From Olleya sp. Hel_I_94 (GTDB lineage: Bacteria; Bacteroidota; Bacteroidia; Flavobacteriales; Flavobacteriaceae): a stretch of 64,000 nt of DNA. This document shows positions 44,616-52,975 of this stretch, piece after piece. The position numbers and the translations under genes are program-made. The notes under the pieces were generated by a model. The model was not told where the DNA came from, searched no databases, and was given only the letters and a program-made list of their open reading frames with translations. The stretch lies in assembly GCF_007827365.1 (NCBI RefSeq), contig NZ_VISI01000002.1:253001-317000 (forward strand). Reading direction: 5' to 3'. The stretch's first letter is position 1. Each line of letters begins with the position of its first letter.

Positions 44616-45512
44616 TTATTTTCTTGGGTGAAAATTATTTATCACAGCTGTTAAATGCGATCGGTCTAAATGTGTGTAAATCTCTGTGGTGGTAATGCTT
44701 TCATGACCAAGCATTAATTGTATAGCTCTTAAATCTGCACCATTTTCTAGTAAATGTGTTGCAAATGAATGTCTAAATGTATGCGGAGAAATAGTTTTAT
44801 CCAACTTAATCTTTTTTGCTAAATCTTTTATTATCGTAAAAATCATAGCCCTAGTTAATTGTTTACCTCTTCTATTTAAAAACAAAATATCTTGATGGTC
44901 AGGATTTATGGTTAAATGATTTCTAATTTGGTTTTTATAAATCAAAATATATTTTTGAGTGTCCTCCAATATTGGCACAAAACGTTGCTTGTCACCCTTA
45001 CCAGTAATTTTTAAAAACCCTTCATCAAAAAATAAATCTGATAGTTTTAAATTAGTAAGTTCACTAACACGTAAACCACAACTATATAATACTTCCAATA
45101 TGGCCTTATTGCGTTGACCTTGTGGATGTGTTAAGTCAATTGCGCTAATTAAATTATTAATATCATTCTCGCTTAACGTATCAGGCAATTTACGTCCAAT
45201 TCTGGGTGAGTCTATGGTATCTAACGGATTATCTTTTCTGTAATCTTCAAAAATTAAATAATTAAAAAAACCTTTTAAACCAGATATTAATCTAGACTGT
45301 GACCTTGGATTTAAATTTTTGGCAGCATCATAAATAAAGTCTTTTATTATAGTTTTATCTATGGTAATAGGTGAGTGGCTAATTGTGTTAGCTTCTAAAT
45401 ATTTAATAAGTTTTTTTACGTCTAATAAATAACTATTAACAGAATTAACAGAAAGTCCTCTTTCTATTTTTAAATACATGGAATAATCCTCTAATGCTTG
45501 GTGCCATTTCAT
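44616..45512 (-). CDS. xerD: Site-specific tyrosine recombinase XerD
   Basis: A 298-residue tyrosine recombinase, the usual length of XerD. The N-terminal SAM-like domain (about 1-90) precedes the catalytic domain with Arg148 (YSCGLRVSEL), Lys172 (GKGDKQR), His244 and Arg247 (HTFRHSF), His270 (GHESI) and nucleophile Tyr279 (EIYTH). With XerC it resolves chromosome dimers at dif during division. It is chromosomal housekeeping rather than a mobile-element integrase, as no other mobile genes are nearby. The gene diverges from the first outer-membrane protein gene. Confidence 0.92.
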   Translation of the reverse strand: MKWHQALEDYSMYLKIERGLSVNSVNSYLLDVKKLIKYLEANTISHSPITIDKTIIKDFIYDAAKNLNPRSQSRLISGLKGFFNYLIFEDYRKDNPLDTIDSPRIGRKLPDTLSENDINNLISAIDLTHPQGQRNKAILEVLYSCGLRVSELTNLKLSDLFFDEGFLKITGKGDKQRFVPILEDTQKYILIYKNQIRNHLTINPDHQDILFLNRRGKQLTRAMIFTIIKDLAKKIKLDKTISPHTFRHSFATHLLENGADLRAIQLMLGHESITTTEIYTHLDRSHLTAVINNFHPRK

Positions 45513-45699
45513 AGGGTTTAAAGGTATTAATTTATAATCATGTTAAATTAAAAACACCTCTATTTTTGTAAGTGATTGAATATTAATAATTAAAACTTTA
45601 AACCTTGCTTTAAGTGTTAATAGTGTGTTAAAGCTATTTTTTGTTTTGTTAAAGAATTGCTAAATTGCTAGGGTATTAATCAAAAACAAATTTTTAATT

Positions 45700-46206
45700 A
45701 TGAAAAAATTATTTACAATCGCAGCTGTAGCTGTATTAGGAATGACAAGTGTGAATGCACAAGATTTTAATTTAGGGATTAATGGAGGTATGCCATTAGG
45801 TGATGCAGGTGATATATCATCTTTTAGCGCTGTTTTAGATTTAAATTACCTTTGGGAAGTTTCAGATGAATTTGAAGCAGGTTTAACCGCAGGTTTTTCT
45901 CATTCATTTGGAAAAGAAGATGAGTATTCTTTTGGAGGTACTACAATTACTGTTGAGGCTGAGGATATTAGTTTTGTGCCTGTAGGAGCTGCTGCAAGAT
46001 TTAATGTTTCAGATAGTTTTACCATAGGAGCTGATTTAGGTTATGCTATTGGAATCAATGACGGAAACGATGGAGGATTTTATTATGCTCCAAAATTACA
46101 GTACGGGATTTCAGAAAGCCTAGATTTAGTTGCTGCATACAGAGGTGTAAGTGCCGATGGAGGATCATTTGACATAGCTACATTAGGTGTTGAATTTAAA
46201 TTATAA
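45700..46206 (+). CDS. Small outer-membrane beta-barrel protein
   Basis: A 168-residue protein with a signal peptide (MKKLFTIAAVAVLG to VNAQ, about 20 residues). The mature part shows alternating strands ending in aromatic or hydrophobic residues (NLGINGGMPLG, YLWEVSDEFEAGLTAGFSHSF, DSFTIGADLGYAIGI) and a terminal VEFKL. It is a probable eight-stranded barrel of the flavobacterial small porin type; no ligand is known. A shared-type terminator follows at 46230. Confidence 0.82.
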   Translation: MKKLFTIAAVAVLGMTSVNAQDFNLGINGGMPLGDAGDISSFSAVLDLNYLWEVSDEFEAGLTAGFSHSFGKEDEYSFGGTTITVEAEDISFVPVGAAARFNVSDSFTIGADLGYAIGINDGNDGGFYYAPKLQYGISESLDLVAAYRGVSADGGSFDIATLGVEFKL

Positions 46207-46229
46207 TTGAATTTAAATATATCTTAGTA

Positions 46230-46260
46230 AACCGAAGCTTTATAGCTTCGGTTTTTTTTT
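46230..46260 (+). terminator. Terminator of first outer-membrane protein gene
   Basis: ACCGAAGC-TTTA-GCTTCGGT-type hairpin followed by nine T. The related hairpin CCGAAGC...GCTTCGG recurs after the second barrel gene at 47273. Confidence 0.85.
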
Positions 46261-46592
46261 GTTACATATTTAATATCTTAATTAATTATAAATTTTGGCT
46301 TTTATAAATGAATTTAAATCTTGTATTATGTATGTGATTTTTATGCTTTTTTAATGATTGTAATATATCTAATTAATTACCAATAATATTGTTTATAAAA
46401 TTGTTAATAAAGTGATTTTAATGCTGAATTAAGGCGTATTTATTTAACAATAACTAGTGTTTGGTTTTTATGTAATCTTTCTGATAGTAAGGCTTAACAT
46501 AAATTTTATCAAAATAAAACGTTAAATTTTATTTTTAATGTTTTGATTTATAAATACTTGTTAATAACCGTGTTTCTTTTGTGTTATTTTTC
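46261..46592. other. AT-rich intergenic spacer without recognisable genes
   Basis: The 450-bp gap 46207-46656 is the longest in the window. Outside the terminator at 46230 and the promoter at 46593 it is very AT-rich with no plausible ORF, RNA or repeat that I can identify. It may carry the control region of the following barrel gene. Confidence 0.6.
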
Positions 46593-46623
46593 TTGTTTAA
46601 ACTCTTAATTGCTCCTAATTTTG
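46593..46623 (+). promoter_or_regulatory. Bacteroidota-type promoter of the second outer-membrane protein
   Basis: TTG at 46593-46595, a 20-bp spacer and TAATTTTG at 46616-46623 closely fit the -33/-7 consensus (TTG, about 19 bp, TAnnTTTG). Transcription would start near 46630, giving a leader of about 27 nt. Confidence 0.65.
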
Positions 46624-46656
46624 TCGGCTCAAATAATTTAAAATTTAAATTTAATT

Positions 46657-47247
46657 ATGAAAAAATTATTATTTACAGCTGCAATCGCAGTATTAGGATT
46701 TACAAGTGTTAATGCACAAGATGATGCTACTGTTGGTGGTTTCGAAAAAGGAGATGTTTTTATTTCTGGTTCTGTTGGTTTTGGTACTGAAACTACTGGA
46801 GATTTAGATTCAAACGTGTTTAACATTGCTCCAAAAGTAGGATACTTCGTATCTGAGAACATTGCAGCAGGTTTGAAAGTTGGTTATACTTCTTTATCTT
46901 CTGATAATGATGGTACTGATTTAGTAGACGCAAATGAATTTGCAGTTGGTGTATTTGGAAGATATTACTTCGCTCCAGCTAGCCAATTTTCTTTATTTAC
47001 TGAGTTAGGTGTTGATTATACTTCAGGAGAAGATAAATTAGCAGATGCTAAGTATGATGGATTTGACATTGCTTTTGCTCCTGGTATTAGCTATTTCGTA
47101 TCTAAAAACTTCGCTATCGAAGCTTCTGTAGGTGTTTTAGGATACTCTACAACTGAGCCTGATTTTGATGGAGCTGAGTCTACTGATACTTTTAACGTAG
47201 GATTAAACTTAAGCGATATTAACTTTGGAGTTGTTTACAAATTCTAA
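46657..47247 (+). CDS. Outer-membrane beta-barrel protein
   Basis: A 196-residue protein with a signal peptide nearly identical to that of the barrel upstream (MKKLLFTAAIAVLGFTSVNAQ). The mature barrel has strands such as DVFISGSVGFGTET, IAPKVGYFVSENIAAGLKVGY, QFSLFTELGVDYTS and a terminal FGVVYKF with the C-terminal Phe typical of outer-membrane proteins. It has its own good promoter and a CCGAAGC terminator at 47273. It probably arose by duplication with the neighbour, although the mature parts have diverged. Confidence 0.83.
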   Translation: MKKLLFTAAIAVLGFTSVNAQDDATVGGFEKGDVFISGSVGFGTETTGDLDSNVFNIAPKVGYFVSENIAAGLKVGYTSLSSDNDGTDLVDANEFAVGVFGRYYFAPASQFSLFTELGVDYTSGEDKLADAKYDGFDIAFAPGISYFVSKNFAIEASVGVLGYSTTEPDFDGAESTDTFNVGLNLSDINFGVVYKF

Positions 47248-47272
47248 GTTTTTAAAACTTTATTATAAAAAG

Positions 47273-47300
47273 ACCGAAGCTTAATCGCTTCGGTTTTTTT
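47273..47300 (+). terminator. Terminator of second outer-membrane protein gene
   Basis: ACCGAAGC-TTAATC-GCTTCGGT hairpin followed by seven T, resembling the hairpin at 46230. Confidence 0.85.
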
Positions 47301-47327
47301 ATGCCATAACTTTTGTATTTTTACTTT

Positions 47328-47744
47328 ATGAAAAAACTAATTATAATAAATGGACCTAATCTTAATCTATTAGGTAAACGAGAACCAAACATATATGGTA
47401 GCCTATCTTTTACCGAATTTTTGGATCAAATTCAATCTAAATATCCATCTGCAACCATACAGCATTTTCAATCTAATATTGAAGGCGAATTAATTGATAA
47501 ATTGCAAGAGGTTGGTTTTAGTTATGATGGTATAATTTTAAATGCAGCAGCTTACACACATACCTCTATTGGTATTGGTGATGCTGTAAAAGCTATTGAG
47601 ACTCCTGTAGTCGAAGTACACATTTCTAACACCTTTGGTAGGGAAGAGTTTAGACACCAATCCTACGTGTCTCCAAATGCAAAAGGGATTATTCTTGGTT
47701 TTGGATTGCAAAGCTATGAATTAGCCATTCAAAGTTTTTTGTAA
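47328..47744 (+). CDS. aroQ: Type II 3-dehydroquinate dehydratase
   Basis: About 138 residues from the ATG at 47328, within the normal range; a TTG five codons upstream is rejected. It dehydrates 3-dehydroquinate to 3-dehydroshikimate in the shikimate pathway. Motifs: IIINGPNLNLLGKREPNIYG, with the catalytic Tyr in its final NIYG, then HFQSNIEGELIDKL, NAAAYTHTSIGIGDA and VEVHISNTFGREEFR. It lies between the outer-membrane barrel genes and follows a terminator, so it is probably transcribed alone. Confidence 0.93.
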   Translation: MKKLIIINGPNLNLLGKREPNIYGSLSFTEFLDQIQSKYPSATIQHFQSNIEGELIDKLQEVGFSYDGIILNAAAYTHTSIGIGDAVKAIETPVVEVHISNTFGREEFRHQSYVSPNAKGIILGFGLQSYELAIQSFL

Positions 47745-47910
47745 TATAAAGCGCATTAATAATTTAGGCTTTACTTAACTTTTAAAAGCATAACTCTTAA
47801 AATAAATTTAATTTTTTAGTATAAAATAAGGTTTCTATTAAATACTGTTAAATACAGCCATATTGCTGTTAAACGTTGTTAACAGAACATCTGTACTTAG
47901 ATGCAGTTCG

Positions 47911-47918
47911 TAATTTTG
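47911..47918 (+). promoter_or_regulatory. Putative -7 box for third outer-membrane protein
   Basis: TAATTTTG is an exact TAnnTTTG match 25 bp before the ATG at 47944; a clear -33 TTG is not visible. Confidence 0.45.
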
Positions 47919-47943
47919 ATGTATTAACCTTAAAAAATATACA

Positions 47944-48582
47944 ATGAAAAAATTAATTTTAAGTACAGCACTATTTGTTTCTGGATTAGCATTGGTAAAT
48001 GCACAATCGGATTCAAGAGAAGTCCAATTAGGTATAAAAGGTGGATTAAACTCATCAACAATTAGTGGAGATGATTTAGGTGATTTAGATTCTAGAACTA
48101 GCTTTAATGCTGGTTTAGTTGCAGAAATCCCATTAACTGAAAGATTATCATTCCAGCCAGAGGTATTGTATTCTGGTCAAGGATTTGATGTTAGAGAGAT
48201 TGACCAAGATAATATAGTGGATACTGACGAAAATATCGAATATCAATTAGATTACATTCAAGTACCATTATTATTAAAAGCATATATTGTTAAAGGACTT
48301 AGTGTAGAGGCTGGACCACAATTTGGATTTAAAATCCACGAAGAGTTTGATTACCAACCAAACAGCGATGGTGGAGATATCGAAATTGATTCTGATGACT
48401 CATACGTAAAAGACTTTGATACAAGTATCGCCTTAGGTGCAGCTTATAAGTTTGATAATGGCTTTTTCTTAAGTGGACGTTATAACTTAGGTGTGACAGA
48501 TATTTTTGAAGATGGTACACCATTTGAAGGTGTCGATGCTAAAAATAACGTGTGGCAATTTGGTATTGGATTTATGTTTTAA
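47944..48582 (+). CDS. Porin-family outer-membrane beta-barrel protein
   Basis: A 212-residue protein with a signal peptide ending at LALVNAQ. The strand pattern VQLGIKGGLNSSTI, RLSFQPEVLYSGQG, YIQVPLLLKAYIVKGLSVEAGPQFGF and terminal FGIGFMF is that of the PorT/OMP_b-brl_2 group of eight-stranded barrels. A negatively charged loop (DGGDIEIDSDDSY) is present. It has its own -7 box and a bidirectional terminator. No role is known. Confidence 0.85.
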   Translation: MKKLILSTALFVSGLALVNAQSDSREVQLGIKGGLNSSTISGDDLGDLDSRTSFNAGLVAEIPLTERLSFQPEVLYSGQGFDVREIDQDNIVDTDENIEYQLDYIQVPLLLKAYIVKGLSVEAGPQFGFKIHEEFDYQPNSDGGDIEIDSDDSYVKDFDTSIALGAAYKFDNGFFLSGRYNLGVTDIFEDGTPFEGVDAKNNVWQFGIGFMF

Positions 48583-48603
48583 TCCTATACAACCTATATA
48601 AAT

Positions 48604-48637
48604 AAAAAAAGTTCCAGATAATTCTGGAACTTTTTTT
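48604..48637. terminator. Bidirectional terminator
   Basis: AAAGTTCCAGA/TCTGGAACTTT hairpin with flanking A and T runs between the convergent porin and lpd genes. Confidence 0.85.
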
Positions 48638-48672
48638 ATGCTTTAAAGTGTTTAAAATAAATTTTAAAACTT

Positions 48673-50049
48673 TTATAAATGTATTACTTCGTCATAAGCA
48701 TCTGCAACAGCTTCCATAACCGCTTCACTCATAGTTGGGTGTGGATGTACTGCTTTTAATACTTCGTGTCCTGTAGTTTCTAATTTACGTCCTAAAACAG
48801 CTTCTGCAATCATATCAGTAACTCCTGCACCAATCATATGGCAACCTAACCACTCACCATACTTAGCATCAAAAATCACTTTTACAAAACCATCTTTAGC
48901 TCCAGAAGCACTAGCTTTACCTGATGCCGAGAAAGGGAATTTTCCAACTTTAATATCGTATCCTTGATCCTTAGCTTGCTTTTCGGTTAAACCAACACTT
49001 GCAATTTCTGGACTTGCATAAGTACAACCAGGTATATTACCATAGTCTAAAGCTTCAACATGCATACCAGCAATTTTTTCGACACATAAAATTCCTTCAG
49101 CAGAAGCAACGTGTGCTAAAGCTTGACCAGGAGTTACATCTCCAATTGCATAATATCCAGGAATATTAGTTTGGTAGTAATCGTTAACTAATATTTTGTC
49201 TCTATCAACCGCAATACCTACATCTTCTAATCCAATGTTTTCGATATTAGTTTTAATACCAACAGCACTTAAAATAATGTCAGCTTCTAAAACTTGTTCA
49301 CCTTTAGCAGTTTTAACCGTTGCTTTAACACCTTCTCCAGACGTATCAACTTTAGTAACTTCTGCAGATGTCATTACGTTTATACCACTCTTTTTAAATG
49401 ACTTTTCTAATTGCTTAGACACGTCAATATCTTCAACAGGTACAATGTTTGGTAAGTATTCTACAACAGTAACTTCAGTTCCCATAGAGTTGTAGAAGTA
49501 TGCAAACTCAACACCAATTGCACCAGATCCAACAACAATCATCTTTTTAGGTTGTGTTGGTAATGTCATTGCTTCTCTATAACCAATCACTTTTTTACCA
49601 TCTTGTGGTAAACTTGGTAACTCTCTAGAGCGTGCTCCAGTAGCAATTACAATATGATCAGCACTATAAACGGTTCCGTCTACTTCAACTTTTTTTCCTG
49701 GTTTTAATGTACCAAAACCATTGATTACCTCAATTTTGTTTTTTTTCATTAAAAACTGAACACCTTTACTCATGCCTTCAGCAACACCACGACTACGTTT
49801 AACAACAGCATTAAAATCTTTATCATAATCTGTTACGGATAAACCATAATCACTTGCGTGCTTTAAGTATTCAAAAACCTGAGCAGATTTTAGTAACGCT
49901 TTAGTTGGAATACAACCCCAATTTAAACATACACCACCAAGACTTTCTTTTTCAATTATAGCGGTTTTAAGGCCTAATTGTGAAGCGCGAATTGCGGTTA
50001 CATAACCTCCAGGTCCACTTCCAAGAACAATTACATCGTATTTACTCAT
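48673..50049 (-). CDS. lpdA: Dihydrolipoyl dehydrogenase
   Basis: A 458-residue FAD/NAD disulfide oxidoreductase, E3 of the 2-oxoacid dehydrogenase and glycine cleavage complexes. The FAD-binding VLGSGPGGYVTAIRA opens the protein, the redox disulfide is CLNWGC (Cys41, Cys46), the NAD motif is VVGSGAIGVEFAY, and the C-terminal catalytic pair lies in HPHPTMSE. Complex partners are not adjacent. A bidirectional terminator follows and the gene diverges from ndh. Confidence 0.93.
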   Translation of the reverse strand: MSKYDVIVLGSGPGGYVTAIRASQLGLKTAIIEKESLGGVCLNWGCIPTKALLKSAQVFEYLKHASDYGLSVTDYDKDFNAVVKRSRGVAEGMSKGVQFLMKKNKIEVINGFGTLKPGKKVEVDGTVYSADHIVIATGARSRELPSLPQDGKKVIGYREAMTLPTQPKKMIVVGSGAIGVEFAYFYNSMGTEVTVVEYLPNIVPVEDIDVSKQLEKSFKKSGINVMTSAEVTKVDTSGEGVKATVKTAKGEQVLEADIILSAVGIKTNIENIGLEDVGIAVDRDKILVNDYYQTNIPGYYAIGDVTPGQALAHVASAEGILCVEKIAGMHVEALDYGNIPGCTYASPEIASVGLTEKQAKDQGYDIKVGKFPFSASGKASASGAKDGFVKVIFDAKYGEWLGCHMIGAGVTDMIAEAVLGRKLETTGHEVLKAVHPHPTMSEAVMEAVADAYDEVIHL

Positions 50050-50141
50050 TCTATTATTTTTTGTAGTTTTAAGAAGTTACGAAGTTACAAAACCAAATTT
50101 GAATAAAGAATTTAGATTCTTAAAAAATTATAACTTTATAT

Positions 50142-50149
50142 TACCTTTG
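50142..50149 (+). promoter_or_regulatory. Putative -7 box for NDH-2 gene
   Basis: TACCTTTG is an exact TAnnTTTG match 18 bp before the ATG at 50168, supporting that start over the upstream TTG. Confidence 0.45.
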
Positions 50150-50167
50150 TCATGCAAGTTTTTTTAT

Positions 50168-51457
50168 ATGAATATACCTAAATCTAGTTTTCCTCGAATT
50201 ATAATAATTGGTGGTGGTTTTGCTGGCATTGCGTTAGCTAAAAAATTATCTAAACAAGAAGTACAAGTTGTTCTTTTAGATAAGCACAATTATCATACAT
50301 TTCAACCATTGCTATATCAAGTTTCAACTGGAGGATTAGAGCCAGACTCCATTGCGTATCCTATTAGAAAGGTTTTAGGAGATTTTCCTAACTTTTTCTT
50401 TAGGTTAGCAGATGTTTCTGAAATTAATACAGAAAAAAATAAAGTTATTTCTAATATTGGAGAACTTAAATATGACTATTTAGTAGTAGCATCAGGCTCT
50501 AAAACCAATTATTTTGGTAATACATCTATCGAAGCCAATAGTATGGAAATGAAAACCGTACCACAATCTTTAAATCTTAGAAGTCTAATTCTTGAAAATT
50601 TTGAAGACGCACTTTTAACTTCGGATTTAAATGAAAGAATAGCTTTAATGAATTTTGTTATTGTTGGTGCAGGTCCAACAGGAGTAGAGTTAGCAGGTGC
50701 TTTAGCCGAAATTAAAAAAGGTATTTTACCCAAGGATTATCCAGATTTGGACACACGATTGGCACAGATTAATTTAGTGCAATCTGGTGATAAGATTTTA
50801 AAAGAAATGAGCCCTCAGGCGTCTCAAAAAGCAGAAGATTTTTTAGAAAAGTTAGGCGTTCATGTTTGGAAAAATGTAAGAGTAACTGGTTTTGATGGTA
50901 AAACCGTTACTACAAATAGTGATTTAACCTTTGATGCTGCAACAGTTGTTTGGGCAGCAGGAGTTAAAGGAGCAGCTATAAAAGGGTTGGACTCAGACCA
51001 GTTTGTGTCTAGAGGTAATAGGATTATGGTTAATGAGTTTAACCAAGTTAAAGGTTTAAATAATGTTTTTGCGGTTGGAGATGTAGCACAAATGGAAACA
51101 GAAAATACGCCTCATGGTCATCCTATGATGGCACAACCAGCAATACAACAAGGTAGGTTATTAGGTGATAATTTACTTAAAATGTTAGAAAATAAACCAA
51201 TGAAACCTTTTACTTACAAAGATAAAGGCTCTATGGCTACAGTAGGACGTAATAAGGCTGTAGTAGATTTGCCAAACTTTAAATTTCAGGGTGTTTTTGC
51301 TTGGTTTGTTTGGATGTTTGTTCACCTATTTTTTTTAATAGGTTTTAGAAACCGAATGATTGTTTTTATTAATTGGGTGTATAATTACATTAGGTTTGAT
51401 CGTGAAGCACGTTTAATTATTAGGCCTTTTAAAAAAGAGATAAAGTCTAATTCTTAG
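50168..51457 (+). CDS. ndh: Type II NADH:quinone dehydrogenase
   Basis: About 429 residues from the ATG at 50168; the frame extends upstream to a TTG that would precede the promoter-like box. Two dinucleotide folds are visible: IIIIGGGFAGIALAKKL for FAD and VIVGAGPTGVELAGALAE for NADH, with VFAVGDVAQME in the FAD-binding C-terminal part. The hydrophobic C-terminal segment FAWFVWMFVHLFFLIGF is typical of NDH-2 and attaches the enzyme to the inner membrane. It feeds electrons to the quinone pool without pumping protons. The 3' end overlaps the convergent DUF1572 gene by 11 bp. Confidence 0.9.
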   Translation: MNIPKSSFPRIIIIGGGFAGIALAKKLSKQEVQVVLLDKHNYHTFQPLLYQVSTGGLEPDSIAYPIRKVLGDFPNFFFRLADVSEINTEKNKVISNIGELKYDYLVVASGSKTNYFGNTSIEANSMEMKTVPQSLNLRSLILENFEDALLTSDLNERIALMNFVIVGAGPTGVELAGALAEIKKGILPKDYPDLDTRLAQINLVQSGDKILKEMSPQASQKAEDFLEKLGVHVWKNVRVTGFDGKTVTTNSDLTFDAATVVWAAGVKGAAIKGLDSDQFVSRGNRIMVNEFNQVKGLNNVFAVGDVAQMETENTPHGHPMMAQPAIQQGRLLGDNLLKMLENKPMKPFTYKDKGSMATVGRNKAVVDLPNFKFQGVFAWFVWMFVHLFFLIGFRNRMIVFINWVYNYIRFDREARLIIRPFKKEIKSNS

Positions 51458-51974
51458 TCTTATTAAATTTAGAGTCATTAAATGCTTTAGAAGTCCCTTT
51501 TGGTATGGATAAAGATTGCCAATCTTCATTTTTAATTATAATGCCAATATAGGCTATTTGACCAATATGGTATGAATAGTGTCCTAATTGCCTAAAAATA
51601 GCGTCAGAGACTGTTTGGCTTTCGTTTCTTATATAAACAATACGCTCTAAATCGTTATTTTTTAATGGTGTAATAGCATCGTAAAGACATTGCCAACCTT
51701 TTTCCCAATCAGCAATTAATTCAGCTTTATTTGTATAAGTGGCTTCAAATTCTTGTTCGCGTTGTCGCCATTGTTTTTCGCCATCTTCAGTTAAAAAATT
51801 GGTCCATCTGCTTAGCATATTTCCAACCATATGTTTTACAATTATGGATACGCTATTGGAGTTGTCGTGAGATTGCCAATTCATTTCATTAAATGATAAC
51901 TGCTGAAGGGCTTTGTCTCCAGCAGTTTTATAATAATCAAATTGTTTGATTAGGCTTGTAATGTAATTATTCAT
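51447..51974 (-). CDS. DUF1572 (DinB-like) protein
   Basis: A 175-residue four-helix-bundle protein. The DUF1572 pattern is visible, with VSIIVKHMVGNMLSRWTNFL and the histidine-rich GHYSYHIGQIAYIG, which together supply the metal-binding His residues of the DinB superfamily. Its function is unknown; thiol-linked roles are known for relatives such as bacillithiol transferases. The ATG overlaps the stop of the upstream msrB by 8 bp (ATGAATAA), so it is translated with it. Confidence 0.83.
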   Translation of the reverse strand: MNNYITSLIKQFDYYKTAGDKALQQLSFNEMNWQSHDNSNSVSIIVKHMVGNMLSRWTNFLTEDGEKQWRQREQEFEATYTNKAELIADWEKGWQCLYDAITPLKNNDLERIVYIRNESQTVSDAIFRQLGHYSYHIGQIAYIGIIIKNEDWQSLSIPKGTSKAFNDSKFNKTKN

Positions 51975-52362
51975 TTTTAAAATCTACACTTGCCGAGTTG
52001 ATACAAAATCGTGTTCCAGTTTCAGTTGGACCATCATTAAATACATGACCTAAATGACCACCACAATTAGAGCAAACTACTTCTGTTCTAATCATCCCAT
52101 GAGACTTGTCTAGTATATTGGTAACGCTACCTGGAATAGCTTCGTCAAAACTAGGCCAACCGCAATTAGACTCAAACTTACTGTTACTTTCAAAAAGTTG
52201 TTGGTTACAGCCAGCACATGCATAGGCTCCATTTTCAAAATGAAGGTTATATTTTCCAGTATGGGGCATTTCTGTACCTTTTTTGCGTAAAATACGGTAC
52301 TGTTCTTCCGTTAACTCATTACGCCATTCTTGTTCTGATTTTGTGACTTTATAATTACTCAT
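51967..52362 (-). CDS. msrB: Peptide-methionine (R)-S-oxide reductase, cytoplasmic form
   Basis: A 131-residue MsrB without signal peptide. Zinc-binding Cys pairs are CAGC and CSNC. The catalytic Cys is in RFCINSASVDF, and a recycling Cys is present in NCGWPSFDEA. It reduces methionine-R-sulfoxide in proteins. The start overlaps the upstream msrB paralogue by 8 bp (ATGAGTAA) and its stop overlaps DUF1572 by 8 bp, making a tightly coupled three-gene operon. Confidence 0.92.
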   Translation of the reverse strand: MSNYKVTKSEQEWRNELTEEQYRILRKKGTEMPHTGKYNLHFENGAYACAGCNQQLFESNSKFESNCGWPSFDEAIPGSVTNILDKSHGMIRTEVVCSNCGGHLGHVFNDGPTETGTRFCINSASVDFKNE

Positions 52363-52840
52363 TATCTGGCTTAAAATTTAATGCAACTCCGTTAATACAA
52401 TGTCTTTCTCCTGTTGTTTCCTTAGGACCATCATTAAAAACGTGACCTAAATGTCCACCACAAGTTGCGCAATGTTCTTCATCTCTAGTATAACCAATTT
52501 TGGTATCTGTACCAAATGCTACATTTCCTTTAATTTCTTGATCAAAACTCGGCCATCCTGTTCCGGAATCAAATTTGTTTTCACTTTTAAATAAAGGTGT
52601 ATCACATGCAGCGCAATGGTAAGTTCCTGATCTATGCTCTTTATTTAAAGCACTAGAAAAGGGACGTTCTGTTCCTGCTTGTCGTAAAACATAATACTCA
52701 GCATCAGATAATTCTGCTTTCCACTCGGAATCTGTTTTAGTGATTTCAAAATTTTCTTTTTCTTTTTCTTTTGTGTCTTGCGCGTTGCCTTTACAATTAA
52801 ATAAGGCACATGCAAATACTAATAATGCAATTTTTTTCAT
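52355..52840 (-). CDS. msrB: Peptide-methionine (R)-S-oxide reductase, lipoprotein form
   Basis: A 161-residue MsrB with an N-terminal lipoprotein signal (ACALFNC, Cys at about residue 16), so it probably works in the periplasm or at the outer membrane. Zinc Cys pairs CAAC and CATC and the catalytic RHCINGVALNF are present. The usual recycling-Cys position reads GTGWPSF, with Thr rather than Cys. It is the first gene of an operon with a cytoplasmic msrB and DUF1572, each overlapping the next by 8 bp. Confidence 0.9.
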   Translation of the reverse strand: MKKIALLVFACALFNCKGNAQDTKEKEKENFEITKTDSEWKAELSDAEYYVLRQAGTERPFSSALNKEHRSGTYHCAACDTPLFKSENKFDSGTGWPSFDQEIKGNVAFGTDTKIGYTRDEEHCATCGGHLGHVFNDGPKETTGERHCINGVALNFKPDNE

Positions 52841-52975
52841 ATTTTCTTCTTTTTTTTAAAGATATCCTAAAATCTTAAAATAGAATTAATACAGTCGTAA
52901 TTTTAATTTAAAAATAACATTTTACTGTTTGTGATTTTAAGTGTAACTTTTCAACGTCTAATAAAAATGTAATAC

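Noticed and set aside
44616..45512. Tyrosine recombinase as a mobile-element integrase
   Set aside because: Length and motifs are those of housekeeping XerD; no attachment repeats, tRNA gene or other mobile genes are nearby.
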